A DNA stretch of 5,464 nt, from contig JBNKDD010000349.1 in assembly GCA_050288085.1 (NCBI GenBank), positions 1 to 5,464 of the forward strand, read 5' to 3'. Positions within the stretch are counted from its first letter, which is position 1. Each line of letters opens with the position of its first letter. Both the position numbers and the translations under genes were made by a program. Below are positions 1 to 4,677 of this stretch, in pieces. This DNA is from JBNKDD01 sp050288085. Lineage in GTDB: Bacteria > Chloroflexota > Anaerolineae > Aggregatilineales > UBA3940. The notes below the pieces were generated by a model. The model did not search any database and was not told the origin of the DNA. It saw only the letters and a list, made by a program, of their open reading frames with translations.

Positions 1-715
1 TATTGGATAGCAGTTCTTCAGCCGTAATGCCCAGCTCACCCAGGGTCTTGGCGAAGGCTTCGTTGGTTGGCGCAAACACAGTGTAGGGGCCAGGGCCGGA
101 CAGTGTACCTGCCAGGTCGGCGGCTAAGACCGCATCAACCAGGGTCGAGAAGCCCGCATTCTCAAGTGCAATATCCACAATGGTGGCATTGATCGTTCCC
201 TTCTGAGCAGCGACACCAGAAGGCAGGATAACGGCATCAATCACATGGATCACGCCATTGTCGGCCTGGATATTGGCAGTTGAGATCGGTGCTTCGTTGA
301 TGTGGGCATACCCGCGTCGCACCGAGATGGTGGATAGGTCGCCGTTTGCCATCCGCAGTTCGCCCAGTGCTAACACCTCGTTGGCAGTCAGTTCACCTGG
401 GGCAACGTGATACAGCAGTACCTCGGTCAGCAGGGCTTTGTTAGCCAGCAGTTCCTCGGCGGTGATGCCTAACTCATTAAGCAGCCCTTCAAAAGCGGCA
501 TTGGTGGGAGCAAACACGGTGTACTCATCAGTCCCATCCAGCACATCGACCAGTCCGGCAGCCTGGACGGCGGCTACCAGTGTTGAAAACTGGCCGTTTG
601 AGACGGCGATATCCACGATAGACTCGTGACCGGCGGCTTCCGCGCTGGGAACGAAGAAACCAGCCGTGAACAGGGAGAGGACCAATGCAACTACCAGAAA
701 CTTGTTGATCTTCAC
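1..715 (-). CDS. Secreted tandem fasciclin (FAS1) domain protein, 3' end outside the window
   Basis: Reading the minus strand from GTG at 715 gives 238 residues that stay open to the window edge. The start follows an AGGAG site at 724-728 with 8 nt spacing, and MKINKFLVVALVLSLFTAGF plus an alanine-rich stretch to about residue 28 forms a clear Sec signal peptide (likely cut near SAEAA). A complete FAS1 domain spans about residues 31-166: the H1 motif YTVFAPTNAAF (65-75), the central YHVAPG (102-107) and the H2 motif NGVIHVIDAVILP (153-165). A second FAS1 domain begins near residue 174 with YTVFAPTNEAF at 211-221 and is cut by the edge. FAS1 proteins are extracellular or surface adhesion-type proteins; the ligand here is unknown. 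It is transcribed divergently from the membrane protein at 914. The family call is very secure; the total length and number of FAS1 repeats cannot be seen. Confidence 0.95.
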   Translation of the reverse strand, partial: MKINKFLVVALVLSLFTAGFFVPSAEAAGHESIVDIAVSNGQFSTLVAAVQAAGLVDVLDGTDEYTVFAPTNAAFEGLLNELGITAEELLANKALLTEVLLYHVAPGELTANEVLALGELRMANGDLSTISVRRGYAHINEAPISTANIQADNGVIHVIDAVILPSGVAAQKGTINATIVDIALENAGFSTLVDAVLAADLAGTLSGPGPYTVFAPTNEAFAKTLGELGITAEELLSN

Positions 716-723
716 AATACTTT

Positions 724-728
724 CTCCT
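724..728 (-). promoter_or_regulatory. Ribosome binding site deciding the GTG start of the FAS1 gene
   Basis: The minus strand reads AGGAG here, 8 nt before GTG at 715. No in-frame ATG gives a better match of ribosome site and signal peptide, so this site supports the non-ATG start. Confidence 0.8.
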
Positions 729-765
729 GAGTAATCTAACAGTAACTCTATGAGCGTGTGATTGA

Positions 766-794
766 ATTTTATCGATTTGCAAATATATTGTCAA
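766..794 (-). promoter_or_regulatory. Sigma70-type promoter for the FAS1 gene
   Basis: On the minus strand TTGACA (789-794) is followed after exactly 17 bp by TAAAAT (766-771), a perfect -35 and a 5/6 match -10. Transcription should start near 759, giving a leader of about 44 nt before the GTG at 715. The -35 lies in the phased TTGWCAA array shared with the divergent promoter, so the two promoters may be jointly controlled (inference). Confidence 0.75.
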
Positions 795-823
795 GTTTTT
801 GTCAATGTTTTGACAATTTATTG
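777..823. repeat. 11-bp-phased TTG/TTGWCAA array between divergent promoters (candidate operator)
   Basis: Three quasi-palindromic heptamers start exactly 11 bp apart on the plus strand: TTGTCAA at 788, TTGTCAA at 799 and TTGACAA at 810. The same phase carries a weaker TTGCAAA at 777 (inside the perfect palindrome ATTTGCAAAT, 775-784) and a bare TTG at 821. The outer strong copies also form an 8-bp inverted repeat, ATTGTCAA (787-794) with TTGACAAT (810-817). The array covers the -35 boxes of both promoters. It could be an operator for a regulator binding one face of the helix. The two outer strong copies are explained in part by the -35 hexamers; the middle copy is not. Confidence 0.5.
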
Positions 824-838
824 TTTGGCATGTATAGA
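810..838 (+). promoter_or_regulatory. Sigma70-type promoter for the polytopic membrane protein
   Basis: TTGACA (810-815) is followed after exactly 17 bp by TATAGA (833-838), a perfect -35 and a 4/6 match -10. Transcription would start near 845, giving a leader of about 69 nt before the ATG at 914. This supports that ATG as the true start, since an upstream in-frame start at 758 would precede the promoter. Confidence 0.65.
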
Positions 839-903
839 TTTTCCGACAGTGATCCTGTCCCAAAAGCCTCTCCTGGCGGTGTTATCTATAATGAAGACAC
901 AAC

Positions 904-910
904 AGGAGAG
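904..910 (+). promoter_or_regulatory. Ribosome binding site deciding the ATG at 914
   Basis: AGGAGAG lies 5 nt (from AGGAG) upstream of the ATG at 914. The reading frame is open back to an ATG at 758, but that extension would begin upstream of the plus-strand promoter and reads as non-protein-like sequence, so the start at 914 is preferred. Confidence 0.8.
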
Positions 911-913
911 AGC

Positions 914-1873
914 ATGGACACCACTACACAATCAACCGACCACCGTAACCACAGCCTGATCCTGAAGCTCATCGGCGGCCTGATGCTGCTCGGCGGATTC
1001 GCCGCCGCATTGATCGGCCCCGTTGAAATCTATGCCTATTACGCCTTTACCGGGGGTGGCAAGTTCCACTATGATGGGTTTGGTTTTGGCTCCTTCATGT
1101 TTGCCTATATCACCAGCCAGGTAGCCGGGTATTATGCGATAGCCGCCGTGCTGATCCCTTTAGGCTGTGGTCATCTGAAGTTACGCCGCTGGGCCAGGTC
1201 ATTGACCCTTACCGGGCTTTGGATCTGGCTGGTTGCCGGTTTCCCCCTGACCGTCATCGCTTACCTGATGCTCTTCCAGGCGAAACGGTTGGCCCTGCCC
1301 CTGATAATTATTGTGCTGGTGCTCGCCCCTCTGATCTACCCCGTTGCCCCGCTGCTCCTGATGCGATTCTATCGTGGGCAGAACGTGCAGCTTACCTTTG
1401 AAACCGCCGACCCCCACCCGGCCCCAATCGATCAGATACCCTTGCCGGTGCGCGGATTGTGCGGCTTATTGATCCTGACCATCATCACCCTGCATGCTCC
1501 ACTGCTCCTACGTGGAGTCTTCCCGTATTTTGGCAGGCTCCTGACCGGCCTGGACGGATTCTGGGCGCTGGATATCTTGATTGTCGCACTGGCCGTCCTG
1601 ACCTGGGGATTGGCCCGCCAGAAGCTTTGGGGCTGGTGGGGCGTACTGATCGTCGTCGGACTGACCACCTTATCGGGCATCCTGACTTTTCTTCAGGTTA
1701 CCCTGCGTGACGCACTGTTTGCCATGCAGCTTCCGGCCTATGAAATGGACTGGTTCAAAAATGTTCCGATCCTGGATGGCTATTACGGCTTATTCACGAT
1801 CAGCCCCCTGATCGTTACCCTGGTGATCATCATTCTGGTCAGGCGGCATTTTGGAGCCAGACAACCCGTATAA
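914..1873 (+). CDS. Unrecognised polytopic membrane protein, about 8 spans
   Basis: This encodes 319 residues that I do not recognise as a named family. Hydrophobic segments suitable for membrane spans lie at about 15-39, 62-85, 97-121, 126-150, 181-199, 217-234, 238-260 and 290-309. A 30-residue polar loop with several prolines (DPHPAPIDQIPLP, 166-178) splits the protein into two halves of four spans. The loop between spans 1 and 2 is glycine and aromatic rich (FTGGGKFHYDGFGFGSF, 45-61). Positive residues cluster after span 2 (KLRRWAR, 89-95) and at the C-terminus (RRHFGAR, 310-316), which would place these ends in the cytoplasm. No transporter signature, catalytic motif or Walker box is visible. 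It is monocistronic, divergent from the FAS1 gene and shares its intergenic control region. The gene is secure; its function is unknown. Confidence 0.85.
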   Translation: MDTTTQSTDHRNHSLILKLIGGLMLLGGFAAALIGPVEIYAYYAFTGGGKFHYDGFGFGSFMFAYITSQVAGYYAIAAVLIPLGCGHLKLRRWARSLTLTGLWIWLVAGFPLTVIAYLMLFQAKRLALPLIIIVLVLAPLIYPVAPLLLMRFYRGQNVQLTFETADPHPAPIDQIPLPVRGLCGLLILTIITLHAPLLLRGVFPYFGRLLTGLDGFWALDILIVALAVLTWGLARQKLWGWWGVLIVVGLTTLSGILTFLQVTLRDALFAMQLPAYEMDWFKNVPILDGYYGLFTISPLIVTLVIIILVRRHFGARQPV

Positions 1874-1879
1874 AAATCA

Positions 1880-1953
1880 TTGGCCCATGTTTAAAGTCAG
1901 GGAGCCACGAAGTTGATTCGCGGCGGCTGCTCTACCCGATAGACATGAGCCAA
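1880..1953. other. Possible nested RNA/DNA secondary structure downstream of the membrane protein gene
   Basis: TTGGCCCATGT (1880-1890) pairs with ACATGAGCCAA (1943-1953) at 10 of 11 positions. Inside lies a smaller hairpin, GCCACGAA (1904-1911) with TTCGCGGC (1917-1924), which has one A-C mismatch and a 5-nt loop GTTGA. A GGG (1900-1902) can also face CCC (1935-1937). There is no T-run after it, so it is not a standard intrinsic terminator. It might be a 3' UTR fold, a small RNA or chance pairing. Confidence 0.3.
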
Positions 1954-1993
1954 AATGTTAATGCCCAATAGCTATTTCCACGGGATCAGATAA

Positions 1994-2006
1994 GTCTTTA
2001 AAAGAC
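1994..2006. repeat. Short perfect palindrome GTCTTT-A-AAAGAC
   Basis: Two 6-bp arms flank a single central A. It lies about 80-120 bp upstream of the likely transcription and translation start of the STAS-like gene. The size and symmetry would suit a dimeric regulator site, but there is only one copy and chance is possible. Confidence 0.3.
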
Positions 2007-2088
2007 CATTATCTTGTTCCACTTAACAGGGCATCACGCATCAGGACGAATTTCATAAAATTTTCATACTTTGGCTATTTAATTGATT

Positions 2089-2094
2089 TATGAT
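2089..2094 (+). promoter_or_regulatory. Candidate -10 box for the STAS-like gene
   Basis: TATGAT matches the TATAAT consensus at 5 of 6 positions and is preceded by an AT-rich stretch, but no good -35 lies 16-18 bp upstream. If used, transcription would start near 2101, within the frame of the upstream ATGs and about 28 nt before the ATG at 2129. Confidence 0.25.
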
Positions 2095-2128
2095 GGAGTC
2101 AATACCGCAGACAAAAGGCTCTAAGTCA

Positions 2129-2521
2129 ATGACACCATCGTATGAAGTCGAATATCTGGTAGCACCCAGCACTATTCTTATTATCTTTAATCCCGGTTAT
2201 CAAGTCTCCCGCCACCAGCACGAATTAACCGATCAGATCGTCTGCTGGCTGGATCGGGCGGAAGGCTCGATCTATCTCGTTCTGGATATAGCCGACCTCC
2301 AGATTGATTGGCCCGCGTTGGTGACAGAGCTGGTAGACTTGAGGGCGAAGGTGCTGCCCCAGGTAGATTTCAGAGCCCTCATTATCGTAGCCAGCAACGA
2401 TATGCTGCCGCTCTGTACAGAAAGCTTTTCCCACCTCCAATATGAAGGATTCCAGGTCGCCATTCTTCCCACCTTGAGGGAAGCGATGGGTTACATCGGC
2501 GACACCTACTACCATGATTAG
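2129..2521 (+). CDS. Small STAS/SpoIIAA-like alpha/beta protein, function unknown
   Basis: The chosen start gives 130 residues beginning MTPSYEVEYLVAPSTILIIF. Strand-helix alternation is visible: a paired N-terminal beta region (YEVEYLV, TILIIFNPG), a helix (HELTDQIVCWLDR), a buried strand (IYLVLDIADL), a helical stretch (WPALVTELVDLRAKV), a second buried strand (ALIIVAS) and a final FQVAILPTLREAMGYI. This order, with a strand ending in D-x-A/x-D-L and a closing T-L-x-E-A helix, resembles small STAS/SpoIIAA-like proteins common in Chloroflexota; that is fold-level resemblance, not a firm family assignment. There is no signal peptide or membrane span. In-frame ATGs at 2090 and 2093 would add 13 or 12 residues but lack a ribosome site, whereas AAAAGG (2113-2118) lies 10 nt before 2129. 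It stands alone, with 113 nt before the next gene. Confidence 0.7.
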   Translation: MTPSYEVEYLVAPSTILIIFNPGYQVSRHQHELTDQIVCWLDRAEGSIYLVLDIADLQIDWPALVTELVDLRAKVLPQVDFRALIIVASNDMLPLCTESFSHLQYEGFQVAILPTLREAMGYIGDTYYHD

Positions 2522-2531
2522 CCGCGGCTAA
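2518..2531. repeat. 14-bp perfect palindrome overlapping the stop codon
   Basis: TTAGCCGCGGCTAA is fully self-complementary and includes the TAG stop (2519-2521) of the STAS-like gene. As RNA it could form only a 5-bp stem with a CGCG loop, with no T-run following. A weaker inverted repeat GTTTC (2536-2540) and GAAAC (2550-2554) follows. It may be an operator for the downstream operon or a weak 3' structure. Confidence 0.4.
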
Positions 2532-2600
2532 AGCTGTTTCCCCGCCCGTGAAACTTATACGCCAATCCTCCCCCTTGTGCTAAACTAACCTGAACAACGC

Positions 2601-2619
2601 AGCGAGTGACTGACTCGTT
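2601..2619 (+). promoter_or_regulatory. Small hairpin in the leader just upstream of the flavodoxin ribosome site
   Basis: AGCGAGT (2601-2607) pairs with ACTCGTT (2613-2619), a 7-bp stem including one G-U pair and a 5-nt loop. It ends 3 nt before the AAAGGAG ribosome site (2622-2628), so it leaves that site free. It may affect mRNA stability or initiation. No convincing promoter hexamer pair was found in 2522-2600. Confidence 0.3.
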
Positions 2620-2634
2620 CCAAAGGAGTCAACA

Positions 2635-3153
2635 ATGACAGACAAAATCCTCGTAACCTATGCTACCCGAACCGGCACAACGGCAGGGGTAGCCGAAGCG
2701 ATTGGTAAGACCCTGGCTGAAGACGGCACCCGGATTGATGTCCTGCCCATGCAGGAAGTCACCGACCTGTCTCCTTACCGGGCGGTGGTGGCAGGCAGCG
2801 CCATCCAGGACCGGCAGTGGCTGCCGGAGGCCATGCAGTTCATCCGGGCAAACCGGGCAGCATTGGCCCAGAAACCCTTTGCCGCCTTCCTGGTCTGTAT
2901 GACGTTAGCGATGAAGAGCGGTGAGCAGTACCGCTCCAATATCTCAGACTGGTTGAACCCGGTACGGGCGCTCGTCAGGCCGGTCAGCACCGGATTGTTT
3001 GCTGGAGCATTGGATATCGGCAAAATACCATCGTTCAGCGACCGTCTGAAATTCCGATTGAGCGTTCTGTTTGGCGTCTGGTCAGAGGGTGATCACCGCG
3101 ACTGGGACGCCATCCGTGACTGGGCAGAGAGCCTCCGCCCGCTTTTGCGATAA
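2635..3153 (+). CDS. Flavodoxin-domain protein of the HemG-like (Flavodoxin_5) type
   Basis: This encodes 172 residues; the ATG follows AAGGAG (2623-2628) by 6 nt. The N-terminus MTDKILVTYATRTGTTAGVA holds the flavodoxin phosphate-binding loop T-R-T-G-T-T (residues 11-16) that grips FMN. Further marks are the second flavin-side loop VVAGSAIQDRQW (51-62), the central strand FAAFLVCMTL (82-91) and GALDIGKIPSFSDRL (124-138). The C-terminal helix GDHRDWDAIRDWAESL (152-167) matches the closing GDxRDWxxI/V region of HemG-like proteins. Length is close to E. coli HemG (about 180 residues), the menaquinone-dependent protoporphyrinogen IX oxidase that makes protoporphyrin IX for heme. Many members of this family are uncharacterised flavodoxins, so oxidase activity is only a possibility. 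There is no signal peptide, so it is cytoplasmic or peripheral. It opens a likely operon with a DUF336 heme-binding-type gene, which fits a heme link. Confidence 0.9.
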   Translation: MTDKILVTYATRTGTTAGVAEAIGKTLAEDGTRIDVLPMQEVTDLSPYRAVVAGSAIQDRQWLPEAMQFIRANRAALAQKPFAAFLVCMTLAMKSGEQYRSNISDWLNPVRALVRPVSTGLFAGALDIGKIPSFSDRLKFRLSVLFGVWSEGDHRDWDAIRDWAESLRPLLR

Positions 3154-3161
3154 AATTTGTC

Positions 3162-3177
3162 GTGGTATGGTGGTATG
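3162..3177 (+). repeat. Tandem 8-bp duplication GTGGTATG x2
   Basis: Two perfect adjacent copies of GTGGTATG lie in the 57-nt gap between the flavodoxin and DUF336 genes. It is probably a slippage product. An in-frame ATG at 3157 would translate through it, but the strong ribosome site at 3198 argues the region is untranslated. Confidence 0.6.
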
Positions 3178-3197
3178 TGTGTAAGGATAAACAATCT

Positions 3198-3205
3198 GGA
3201 GGGAG
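3198..3205 (+). promoter_or_regulatory. Strong ribosome binding site deciding the ATG at 3211
   Basis: GGAGGGAG places GGAGG 8 nt before the ATG at 3211. The alternative in-frame start at 3157 has no comparable site and would add an 18-residue stretch unlike the family N-terminus. Confidence 0.8.
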
Positions 3206-3210
3206 AAACC

Positions 3211-3618
3211 ATGCATCAGACCTATGTCCTATCTCATCAGGATGCCCAGAAGGTAATTGACACGATCCGGGCTAAACTGGAACAGGATGGCCTCGGCGCA
3301 GCGGTGGCAGTCGCCGACGTTCACGGCGAATTGATCGCCTTCTTGCGCACCGATGGCTGCCGCCTGCCATCGATCTATATTGCGATGAACAAGGCTTTCA
3401 CCGCCGCCCGTGAACGCACCGAATCCAAATCGGTCGGGGATGCCTCAAAGCGCGAACAGTTCCCGATGACCAACTACGGCGACCTGCGTTACACCGCCTG
3501 GGGTGGGGGAATCCCCATTCTCTATGAAGGTGAGGTTGTCGGCGCGGTGGGGGTCAGCGGCCTACCCGAAGAAGTTGATATGGAGCTGGCCCGGCTGGGT
3601 GTGGCTGCGCTCGACTAA
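3211..3618 (+). CDS. GlcG/HbpS-type (DUF336) heme-binding-like protein
   Basis: This encodes 135 residues, typical for the GlcG/HbpS family. Family marks in order are AVAVADVHGELIAFLRTDG (residues 31-49), the following helix S-I-Y-I-A-M-N-K-A-F-T-A-A-R-E-R-T (54-70) and the glycine-rich WGGGIPILYEGEVVGAVGVS (97-116). E-x-D-x-x-x-A-x-x-G then closes the domain. Characterised members include HbpS of Streptomyces, an extracellular heme-binding and redox-sensing protein; GlcG sits in glycolate loci and some relatives act in corrinoid or diol metabolism. No signal peptide is present here, so a cytoplasmic role is more likely. The gene lies 57 nt after the HemG-like flavodoxin gene and 25 nt before the toroid gene, all on the same strand, consistent with one transcript. 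Heme binding is inferred from family and neighbour only; the exact ligand is unknown. Confidence 0.9.
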   Translation: MHQTYVLSHQDAQKVIDTIRAKLEQDGLGAAVAVADVHGELIAFLRTDGCRLPSIYIAMNKAFTAARERTESKSVGDASKREQFPMTNYGDLRYTAWGGGIPILYEGEVVGAVGVSGLPEEVDMELARLGVAALD

Positions 3619-3643
3619 TCGGTAGGTTAGGGGAGGGTCGCTT

Positions 3644-4621
3644 ATGGTCAACTGGCTTGATGCCGTTCATTACGATCCAATACCCTCTTTGCTCGACTCG
3701 TTGAATCCGGCGCTGGAATTTTGGACAAAGCGCGATTTGCTGGGTGAAAATCCTGGCCCGGTCGAGTCGTTGTGGGAGCTTCCCGAAGTCGGCAGGCTGC
3801 TCAACAAACAGCGCGAAGATGGATCGTGGAAATATCCCAGTCCCAAGCCCGACATCCGCAGCTCGGAAGACTACGACCAGCTCGAAACCTATCGCAGCTT
3901 GGGGATGTTAGTCGAGATGTATGGCTTCAACCGGGCACATCCGGCCATCTCACAGGCCGCAGAATTTCTGTTCCGCTTCCAGACGGATGAAGGAGATTTT
4001 CGGGGAATCTACGGCACGCAGTACACTCCAAACTACACTGCCGGGATCATGGAATTATTGGTCAAGGCGGGCTACGGCGATGATCCGCGAATCCACAAGG
4101 GATTCGACTGGCTACTAGAGATTCGACAGCTTAATGGCGGTTGGACGATCCCGGTACAGACTGTTGGGCTTGGTTTGAATAGAGAGTCATTAAGCGCCGA
4201 TCTTGTGGAGCCCGACCGATCCAAACCATCCTCTCAATTAGTGACCGGGATTGTATTACGGGCATTTGCCGCTCACGAGACATACCGCCATCATCAGGTG
4301 GCCTGGACTGCCAGTGAATATCTAGCGACTCGATTCTTCCAGCGCGGCGAGTATCCCGGTCGGCAGACCAAAGACTTCTGGACAAAGTTCAGCTTCCCCT
4401 TCTGGTTTAACGATCTGTTATCTTCCTTAGATGCGCTCTCGCTGATTGGCTTCTCCCGCGAGATTGGCCTGATCCAGGAGGCCCTTGATTGGTTGCTAGA
4501 GCATCAGTGTGAGGATGGGCAGTGGGAATTAAAGCTGCTGCGTGGCGGCAACGATCCGCAGTTGATCCTGTGGGTCGGCCTGGCGATCTGCCGGGTCGTG
4601 AAGCGTTTTTATGATCAGTAA
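3644..4621 (+). CDS. Prenyltransferase/squalene-cyclase-repeat (alpha/alpha toroid) protein
   Basis: This encodes 325 residues; ATG follows GGAGG (3632-3636) by 7 nt. At least four QW-like repeats are visible: QREDGSW (56-62), QTDEGDF (113-119), RQLNGGW (161-167) and QCEDGQW (288-294). Each is set in helical sequence, as in the alpha6/alpha6 toroid of squalene-hopene cyclases, protein prenyltransferase beta subunits and related proteins. A strongly aromatic stretch, FWTKFSFPFWFNDLLSSLD (245-263), is distinctive. No class II cyclase DxDD acid motif and no DxC plus His zinc site of protein prenyltransferases is visible, and it is about half the length of squalene-hopene cyclase (around 630 residues). 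The family fold is well supported; the reaction, if any, is not. It may be a divergent terpenoid cyclase, a binding protein or a one-domain relative. It ends the operon and faces a UbiA prenyltransferase gene across a terminator. Confidence 0.88.
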   Translation: MVNWLDAVHYDPIPSLLDSLNPALEFWTKRDLLGENPGPVESLWELPEVGRLLNKQREDGSWKYPSPKPDIRSSEDYDQLETYRSLGMLVEMYGFNRAHPAISQAAEFLFRFQTDEGDFRGIYGTQYTPNYTAGIMELLVKAGYGDDPRIHKGFDWLLEIRQLNGGWTIPVQTVGLGLNRESLSADLVEPDRSKPSSQLVTGIVLRAFAAHETYRHHQVAWTASEYLATRFFQRGEYPGRQTKDFWTKFSFPFWFNDLLSSLDALSLIGFSREIGLIQEALDWLLEHQCEDGQWELKLLRGGNDPQLILWVGLAICRVVKRFYDQ

Positions 4622-4622
4622 G

Positions 4623-4673
4623 AAATAGGGCACAGTTCAGTAGACTGTGCCCTATTTTATTTCTATTCTATTT
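4623..4673 (+). terminator. Strong intrinsic terminator between convergent genes
   Basis: A perfect 14-bp stem, AAATAGGGCACAGT (4623-4636) with ACTGTGCCCTATTT (4644-4657), closes a 7-nt loop and runs into a T-rich tail on the plus strand (TTTTATTTCTATTC from 4655). It starts 2 nt after the toroid gene stop. On the minus strand it follows the UbiA stop but has only a short T-rich tail (TATTTCTTA), so it may act in both directions with less force there. Confidence 0.92.
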
Positions 4674-4677
4674 GGTG

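Larger units (their letters stand above)
1874..2128. other. Intergenic region of 255 bp without a recognisable gene
   Basis: No convincing coding frame is seen on either strand. The left half carries the possible nested fold at 1880-1953, the middle a 13-bp palindrome at 1994-2006, and the right end is AT-rich (2051-2094) with a candidate -10 box. No T-tailed terminator for the membrane protein gene was found. Confidence 0.6.

Noticed and set aside
438..629. Plus-strand open frame of 63 codons rich in Ser/Ala
   Set aside because: It is antisense to the FAS1 domain and has no ribosome site; the composition reflects the opposite-strand codons.
528..863. Open frame of 111 codons on the minus strand
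   Set aside because: It lies in another frame of the FAS1 gene and its promoter, with arginine-rich low-quality protein sequence; the FAS1 frame carries clear domain motifs and a signal peptide.
758..913. 52-residue N-terminal extension of the membrane protein
   Set aside because: It would begin upstream of the plus-strand promoter, reads through the promoter and leader, and is beaten by AGGAGAG before the ATG at 914.
2090..2128. Earlier ATG starts (2090, 2093) for the STAS-like gene
   Set aside because: There is no Shine-Dalgarno site before them and they overlap a candidate -10 box; they cannot be fully excluded.
3157..3210. 18-residue N-terminal extension of the DUF336 protein
   Set aside because: It translates through the tandem repeat in the intergenic gap and lacks a ribosome site, whereas GGAGG sits 8 nt before 3211.
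4131..4385. Minus-strand open frame of 84 codons
   Set aside because: It is a shadow of the toroid gene, with no ribosome site and no recognisable family.
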